Shown here piece after piece: positions 7,132 through 10,524 of a stretch of 10,524 nucleotides of DNA. This DNA is from Chloroflexota bacterium (GTDB lineage Bacteria > Chloroflexota > Ktedonobacteria > Ktedonobacterales > Ktedonobacteraceae): assembly GCA_027316975.1 (NCBI GenBank), contig DAHVFL010000133.1, positions 1 to 10,524 on the forward strand, written 5' to 3'. The translations under genes were made by a program, and so were the position numbers. The notes below the pieces were generated by a model. That model worked only from the letters and a program-made list of their open reading frames with translations, had not been told where the DNA came from and made no database searches. Numbering within the stretch: the stretch's first letter is position 1; each line of letters begins with the position of its first letter.

Positions 7132-7205
7132 TGGGCGACCAGGGATTCGAACCCCAGACCTACTGCGTGTAAAGCAGCCGCTCTAACCAACTGAGCTAGT
7201 CGCCC
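7132..7205 (-). tRNA. tRNA-Val (anticodon UAC)
   Basis: This 74-nt cloverleaf has acceptor strands GGGCGAC/GTCGCCC, D-arm AGCTCAGTTGGTTAGAGC, anticodon stem GCTGC/GCAGT with loop TTTACAC (anticodon TAC, reads GUA and related valine codons), and T-loop TTCGAAT. The discriminator base is A. The following bases are CCT, so the full CCA end is not encoded. It lies 28 nt downstream of tRNA-Leu and is probably co-transcribed with it. Its 3' end and flank recur at 3781-3800. Confidence 0.95.
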
Positions 7206-7233
7206 CTGACCTGACGATGGGGAAAATATGGGG

Positions 7234-7315
7234 TGCCCTCGAGTGGACTCGAACCACCACGTCTTTTCAGACACAGGCCCTCAACCTGCTGCGTATACCA
7301 TTCCGCCACGAGGGC
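7234..7315 (-). tRNA. tRNA-Leu (anticodon GAG)
   Basis: This class II tRNA of 82 nt has acceptor strands GCCCTCG/CGAGGGC, anticodon stem GCAGG/CCTGT with loop TTGAGGG (anticodon GAG, reads CUC/CUU), a long variable arm TGTCTGAAAAGACG, and T-loop TTCGAGT. The discriminator is A followed by CCC, so CCA is added after transcription. Confidence 0.95.
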
Positions 7316-7338
7316 AAGTCATAACGGATACGCACAGT

Positions 7339-7367
7339 ATTCTATACCCCTCATTGTGATTTGTCAA
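7339..7367 (-). promoter_or_regulatory. Promoter of the tRNA-Leu/tRNA-Val pair
   Basis: On the minus strand, perfect TTGACA (7362-7367), a 17-nt spacer and TAGAAT (7339-7344) place the start about 17 nt before tRNA-Leu. This is one of the strongest promoters in the window and fits stable RNA genes. It begins only 14 bp past the stop codon of the dehydratase gene. Confidence 0.8.
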
Positions 7368-7380
7368 TCATTTTGCGCAG

Positions 7381-7791
7381 CTATTTTTCACGCACGATAG
7401 TTGAGCTATGACCCGTGAAGACAAGCTGACCCAGTTCATCCGTGCCAGTTAATTCAGAAATAACAATCGTTATAGGGCCGCTTTTACCGGCGCGTTCGCG
7501 AATATCGGCCACCCGCGCGACACAGGTGATCTTTTCGCCGATGCGCACTTTGCGCGTATAGGTGTACTGCTGCTCGCCGTGAATCAACTGCATTTTGGAG
7601 CCGTCCAGTTCCAGGCCGGGAACGCGCACGCGAAACGTCGTAGGAAAAGTGGGCGGCGCGAATTCTATAGCGGTTCCGCTCTTTAAAGCGGGGTCTTCCG
7701 TCGCCTCCATGAAGCGCACTACCGCCTCGCGTGTCACCTCAAATGTTTGAGGCTGCGAGCTTGCACCGATCAGGCTACTATCGATGGGCAT
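7381..7791 (-). CDS. HadA/MaoC-N-type hot-dog dehydratase subunit (FAS1-like dehydratase domain)
   Basis: The 136-aa product resembles the N-terminal MaoC/FAS1-dehydratase domain. FEVTREAVVRFMEATEDP (17-34), FAPPTFPTTFRV, then IHGEQQYTYTRKVRIGEKIT, then the strand-rich end GQLVFTGHSSTIVRE follow the family's order. In mycobacterial HadA-like subunits this fold pairs with a HadB subunit that carries the catalytic Asp/His for dehydration of 3-hydroxyacyl thioesters. The protein lacks an evident catalytic motif, so a partner encoded elsewhere is expected. ATG 7791 is chosen because AAAGGAG (7800-7806) lies 8 nt upstream; an ATG at 7797 is too close to it. The longer open frame upstream is translated repeat. 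A REP doublet separates it from the Nudix gene. Confidence 0.8.
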   Translation of the reverse strand: MPIDSSLIGASSQPQTFEVTREAVVRFMEATEDPALKSGTAIEFAPPTFPTTFRVRVPGLELDGSKMQLIHGEQQYTYTRKVRIGEKITCVARVADIRERAGKSGPITIVISELTGTDELGQLVFTGHSSTIVREK

Positions 7792-7866
7792 AGACATTGC
7801 TCCTTTGCTTACCAGATACGATAGATTCCGAACGCGATGATGAATTTTCCCGACCAAAGCCGCTCT

Positions 7867-7936
7867 TGTCATCCTGACCGCAGCGAAGGATCTTGTTGCC
7901 CGATGCGTCAGACCCTTCGCTGCGCTCAGGGTGACA
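7867..7936. repeat. REP-doublet (REPIN-like), imperfect inverted repeat
   Basis: Arms at 7867-7893 and 7910-7936 (27 nt each) are reverse complements at 24 of 27 positions with a 16-nt spacer. The core CGCAGCGAAGGATCT is the same family as the element at 10197-10270. It lies between the Nudix and dehydratase genes and could affect the shared transcript. Confidence 0.8.
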
Positions 7937-7963
7937 GCATAGGACCGATCTTGCATCGCGTCC

Positions 7964-8536
7964 CTACAGCGTCCACTTGAGATACCCCAGGCGTTCCAGC
8001 GCCATATAGGCCGCGCCCATTTGTCCCAGCACCGCGAAGCGGCCATCGTGGATCATGGCGAGCAGTTCGGCAGGCGTCACCAGCAGATTTTCGATGATTT
8101 CCATGGGATCGTCTTTGGGCGTGCCAGTCTTGCGTACCTCGCGCGCCAGGTACCACCAGACCTGTGAGCTTGCGCCCGTCGGATTAGCATCGAAACGCGC
8201 CAGCGGTTCAAGTTTGCCACCAACCACACTATAGCCCGTTTCTTCCAGCAGTTCGCGATGGGCCGTCAGCTCTGGATCGCTTTCACCGGCATCGATGCCG
8301 CCCGCCGGAAATTCCAGCACCTCGCGCCCGATGCCATGCTTATACTGCCGGTTGATGAGAAAGCGGCCATCAGCAGTGAGCGGCACCACGCCCACCCAGC
8401 CGCGATTCTCGATAATGTAGTAATCCGAGACAATCGGGCCATTGGGAATGGCGAGCTGCTCGCTGCGCACCTTGAGATAGGGCGTATCGAGAATTTGCCT
8501 GTATGAAAGAATTTTCCAGGGCGTATGTTCTGCCAT
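7964..8536 (-). CDS. Nudix hydrolase, ADP-ribose pyrophosphatase type
   Basis: This 190-aa protein has a Nudix fold. The Nudix box starts at G79 (GGIDAGE) and ends HRELLEETGY (93-102), with the REUxEExGU core intact, including metal-binding E98 and E99. Between the first Glu (E85) and R94 there are eight residues where the consensus has seven. The arrangement WVGVVPLTADGRFLINRQYKHG before the box and LEFPAGG fits ADP-ribose pyrophosphatases, which hydrolyse ADP-ribose to AMP and ribose 5-phosphate; other nucleoside diphosphate derivatives are possible. ATG 8536 follows a purine-rich AAGGAAA. The crotonase-like gene ends 22 bp upstream, so co-transcription is likely. It is cytosolic, with no signal peptide. 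Confidence 0.9.
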   Translation of the reverse strand: MAEHTPWKILSYRQILDTPYLKVRSEQLAIPNGPIVSDYYIIENRGWVGVVPLTADGRFLINRQYKHGIGREVLEFPAGGIDAGESDPELTAHRELLEETGYSVVGGKLEPLARFDANPTGASSQVWWYLAREVRKTGTPKDDPMEIIENLLVTPAELLAMIHDGRFAVLGQMGAAYMALERLGYLKWTL

Positions 8537-8558
8537 TACATTTCCTTCTATGAATTGC

Positions 8559-9296
8559 CTATGAATTGCGCCACTTCGGTTTGCGTTTCTCCAGGAAGGC
8601 GCGCAAACCCTCAGCCGCGTCCCGCGTGCGCATAAGCTCGTCGAGATAGAGCGTGTTGATACGCCGCAGGGCTTCAAGAGACGTAAGCTGCTCGGACTGC
8701 CCCAGGCGCGTGCTGGCCTTGGCAAAGCGCAGAGCGACCGCGCTTTTCTCGCGCAACATATTCAGAATGCGCTCCATCTCTTTATTCATATCGCCGCTCG
8801 CAGCCGACCACGTAACGTAACGCAGGCGAGCCGCGTTCGCGCCACTCATCCGCGTATCTTGCACATCTTTCCCCTCCCCCGCTTTGCCCGTTACAATCAG
8901 CCTGGCATCCTCAGCCACCAGCGTAAAATCGGCGGCTAACAACAGCTTACAGGCCACAGGCGAAAGCGTATCGCGCGCTACCCCCAGCACCGGATGCGCA
9001 ACCCCGCGAATCGCATCACATGCCTGCTCGACACCCGTAGGGACGCGGGTGGTGCCGGGCGGATGGGCGACCCCTTGTGGGCGTCCCCCGTCCTTACCAG
9101 CATCCTTACTCGATATATTCACCCTATTGCTAAAATCGAGCACAACCGCCTTAACGCCATTGCTACTCCCACCTGAGAGAGAGGCGCAAACAGTGCAAAG
9201 CTCGCGCAACATCAATTCATCCGGGTCGGTTGACAACCCGACCCGGATGGTTTGCGCTTCCGAAACGATGCGTATGGCCTGATAAGCTTGTTGCAT
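8559..9296 (-). CDS. Divergent crotonase-fold (enoyl-CoA hydratase/isomerase-like) protein with internal repeat-derived insert
   Basis: This 245-aa protein ends with a typical crotonase C-terminus: EALRRINTLYLDELMRTRDA, then EGLRAFLEKRKPKW. The middle LLLAADFTLVAEDARL is the usual strand near the CoA site. However, the glycine-rich oxyanion-hole segment before it is replaced by VARDTLSPVACK, and the catalytic Glu positions cannot be recognised, so hydratase activity is doubtful. Residues about 70-88 (GRPQGVAHPPGTTRVPTG) are the translation of a repeat unit in the DNA (9035-9093), an in-frame insertion. ATG 9296 is preferred over GTG 9302 because AGGGAT sits 8 nt upstream. It lies 38 bp after tlyA and 22 bp before the Nudix gene, in one probable operon. 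Confidence 0.75.
   Translation of the reverse strand: MQQAYQAIRIVSEAQTIRVGLSTDPDELMLRELCTVCASLSGGSSNGVKAVVLDFSNRVNISSKDAGKDGGRPQGVAHPPGTTRVPTGVEQACDAIRGVAHPVLGVARDTLSPVACKLLLAADFTLVAEDARLIVTGKAGEGKDVQDTRMSGANAARLRYVTWSAASGDMNKEMERILNMLREKSAVALRFAKASTRLGQSEQLTSLEALRRINTLYLDELMRTRDAAEGLRAFLEKRKPKWRNS
9035..9093. repeat. Interspersed repeat unit inside the crotonase-like gene
   Basis: The stretch starts GTAGGGACGCGGG and ends GGGCGTCCCCCGTCC. GGGACGC (9040-9046) and GCGTCCC (9081-9087) are inverted copies. An inner GGGCGACCCCTTGTGG resembles the GGGCGACC-type units at 1672-1762. It keeps the reading frame open. Confidence 0.55.
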
Positions 9297-9334
9297 AATC
9301 ACATCCCTACATGTTATGCCTCTTCCAGAGTATT

Positions 9335-10102
9335 TTACCCCAAACTGAAGTAGAAACGAACAAGCTCCAGATAAAACAGAAACTCTCTATTCCCCTCGCG
9401 TCCATAAATCGGCGAATCGGTCACGCCGCGTACCTGCAACGGCGTATGCTCCCCTATCCAGGCCTGCAACTCTTCCACAACCCGCGTATGTACCGCCGGG
9501 TCGCTGATAACGCCTGATCCCCGGTCAACCTCGGCCTTGCCTGCCTCGAATTGTGGTTTGACGAGCGCCACAACCCAGGCATCTGGCGTCAGCAGGGGAA
9601 CGAGCGGCGGCAATATAAGGCGCAGGGATATAAACGAAACGTCGATCACCGCGCACTGCATGGGTTCGGGCAGCGACGTGACGTGGCGCATGTTGGTATG
9701 TTCCATCACCACCACTCGCGGGTCGTTGCGCAGCGTCCAGGCCAGTTGGCCGCGTCCGACATCGAGGGCGTAGACGCGCCGCGCCCCGTACTGGAGCAGG
9801 CAATCGGTGAAGCCTCCGGTGGAAGCCCCGATATCGAGCGCCACCAGTCCCTCCGGATTCAGCGCGAAGGTTTGCAGCGCCTTTTCCAGCTTGAGTCCGC
9901 CCCGGCTGACGTATTTCAGCCCGCCATTATCTCCCGCGATACGGTATTCCGCGTCGCGCGGTGCCAGCATACCCGGCTTATCGGCCAGCCGATCTCCAAG
10001 ATACACCTGACCCGCCATGATGAGCGCGCGCGCCCGTTCGCGGCTCGGCGCGAGGCCGCGTCTCACCAGCGCCAGGTCGAGTCGTTCTTTGTTCGCTGCC
10101 AT
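9335..10102 (-). CDS. tlyA: TlyA family rRNA 2'-O-methyltransferase / hemolysin-like protein
   Basis: The 255-aa length and layout match TlyA. An S4 RNA-binding domain (about 5-65; ERLDLALVRRGLAPSRERAR, VYLGDRLADKPG) is followed by an FtsJ/RrmJ-type methyltransferase. The latter shows SRGGLKLEKAL (66-76), SAM motif ALDIGASTGGFTD (88-100), DVSFISLRLILPPL (154-167, with D154), VKPQFEAGK (K182) and REFLFYL (E240). Lys, Asp, Lys and Glu near these positions form the catalytic set in 2'-O-methyltransferases of this type. TlyA methylates ribose of cytidine in 16S and, in mycobacteria, 23S rRNA. The start ATG 10102 lies 8-10 nt after an in-frame stop, though the nearest AGGAG is about 18 nt upstream, so initiation may be weak. 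It is first in the leftward cluster. Confidence 0.93.
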   Translation of the reverse strand: MAANKERLDLALVRRGLAPSRERARALIMAGQVYLGDRLADKPGMLAPRDAEYRIAGDNGGLKYVSRGGLKLEKALQTFALNPEGLVALDIGASTGGFTDCLLQYGARRVYALDVGRGQLAWTLRNDPRVVVMEHTNMRHVTSLPEPMQCAVIDVSFISLRLILPPLVPLLTPDAWVVALVKPQFEAGKAEVDRGSGVISDPAVHTRVVEELQAWIGEHTPLQVRGVTDSPIYGREGNREFLFYLELVRFYFSLG

Positions 10103-10132
10103 TAGTAACTAATATGCGCTCCTCTTCGTAAA

Positions 10133-10171
10133 TCTGTGTAAGATGATACTTCATTTACACAGAGCAAACAA
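10133..10171 (-). promoter_or_regulatory. Candidate tlyA promoter overlapped by an operator-like dyad
   Basis: A minus-strand TTGTTT (10166-10171), 17-nt spacer and TATCAT (10143-10148) give a moderate promoter. A perfect 9-bp inverted repeat, TCTGTGTAA (10133-10141) and TTACACAGA (10155-10163), straddles the -10 box. This is the usual geometry for a repressor site, though no regulator is identified. Confidence 0.4.
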
Positions 10172-10196
10172 GTGCGCAATGACCAGAGCAGCTCTG

Positions 10197-10270
10197 ACTG
10201 TCATTCTGAGCGTAGCGAAGAATCTGCGCCTGGCCCACGAGAGATTCTTCGCTACGCTCAGAATGACAGT
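10197..10270. repeat. REP-doublet (REPIN-like), 29-bp perfect inverted repeat
   Basis: Arms at 10197-10225 and 10242-10270 are perfect reverse complements around a 16-nt spacer. The core AGCGTAGCGAAGAATCT belongs to the same family as 7867-7936 and to widespread bacterial TCATTCTGAGCG-type repeats. It lies between the divergent tlyA and GlcG-like genes. Confidence 0.88.
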
Positions 10271-10315
10271 GTCCGGGTGATAGTGGATGCTAACACCGCT
10301 TCAAAAAACGAGGGG

Positions 10316-10344
10316 TTGTATGGACTGGCGCGATGCGCTATACT
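10316..10344 (+). promoter_or_regulatory. Promoter of the GlcG-like gene
   Basis: TTGTAT (10316-10321), a 17-nt spacer and TATACT (10339-10344). The start near 10351 gives a leader of about 60 nt, with TAAGGAG at 10398-10404 before the GTG start. Confidence 0.6.
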
Positions 10345-10409
10345 TGCAACAACGGTCACACTGAAATTTTGGGCGGTAATGTAGTTCATCCGTCACATAA
10401 GGAGCTGTT

Positions 10410-10524
10410 GTGAGTATATCCATAGAGATTGCGCGTCGCATTATGGACGCCTGTAAGCAGCGGGCTCAAGAGCTGCGCAGTCCTGTCAGCATAGCCATCG
10501 TAGACGCGGGAGGACATCTTGTAC
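10410..10524 (+). CDS. GlcG/HbpS-like (DUF336) protein, 5' part only
   Basis: A frame opens with GTG at 10410, 5 nt after a strong TAAGGAG, and runs off the right edge after 38 codons. The peptide MSISIEIARRIMDACKQRAQ, then VSIAIVDAGGHLV, matches the start of the GlcG/HbpS (DUF336) family: an initial helix of A-x-x-(I/M)-x-x-A type and the strand with VD-x-GG. Members occur as heme- or cobalamin-binding small proteins and near glycolate or diol utilisation genes. The usual length is about 140 aa, so most of the protein is outside the window. No partner gene is visible, so the role is open. Confidence 0.72.
   Translation, partial: MSISIEIARRIMDACKQRAQELRSPVSIAIVDAGGHLV

Noticed and set aside
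6888..7274. 128-codon minus-strand frame
   Set aside because: It reads through both tRNA genes (for example RLAQLVRAAALHAVGLGFES is translated tRNA-Val) and has no supported start.
7792..8046. N-terminal extension of the dehydratase frame
   Set aside because: This part is translated REP repeat and Nudix antisense frame; the ribosome binding site supports ATG 7791.
9551..10105. 184-codon plus-strand frame
   Set aside because: Antisense to tlyA, with low-complexity composition and no recognisable domain.
1..10524. CRISPR array, rRNA genes, insertion-sequence transposase, integrase
   Set aside because: No regularly spaced direct repeats, no rRNA sequence, and no transposase or recombinase motifs were seen on either strand.

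Overview
The window looks like chromosomal DNA of a Ktedonobacter-like member of the Chloroflexota. The basis is family resemblance plus interspersed palindromic repeats of a type I associate with that group (a GTAGGGGCGACC-type element and two TCATTCTGAGCG-type elements). This is an inference, not a proof. Most genes sit in GC-rich DNA. The stretch from about 5000 to 7100 is visibly richer in A and T.

Left part (1-3754). A truncated leftward gene encodes a multi-pass membrane protein with a C-terminal DUF4129 domain. A 34-bp perfect inverted repeat follows. Next comes a leftward type II toxin-antitoxin operon: a ribbon-helix-helix antitoxin and a MazF/PemK toxin with an unusual proline-rich N-terminus. 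Divergent from it is a single-domain response regulator, followed by an ArsR-family regulator with a histidine-rich tail.

Middle part (3781-7139). This segment may be an old integrated element. It is bounded on the right by an intact tRNA-Val(UAC) gene on the minus strand. On the left, in the same orientation, lies a deleted copy of that tRNA's 3' half together with its downstream flank. Inside are a class I SAM methyltransferase, a fragment resembling the N-terminal half of a GNAT acetyltransferase, a small coiled-coil protein, and a two-helix membrane protein with a PLD-like/DUF5919-like cytosolic domain. I found no integrase, so it is a remnant or a dependent element if the reading is right.

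Right part (7132-10524). Two tRNA genes (Leu-GAG then Val-UAC, both leftward) have a near-consensus promoter. To their right is a leftward cluster: tlyA-type rRNA methyltransferase/hemolysin, a divergent crotonase-fold protein containing an in-frame repeat, a Nudix hydrolase of the ADP-ribose pyrophosphatase type, and a hot-dog HadA/MaoC-N-type dehydratase subunit. The first three are 22-38 bp apart and are probably co-transcribed; a REP doublet separates the dehydratase gene. A rightward GlcG/HbpS (DUF336) gene starts near the right edge and is cut off.
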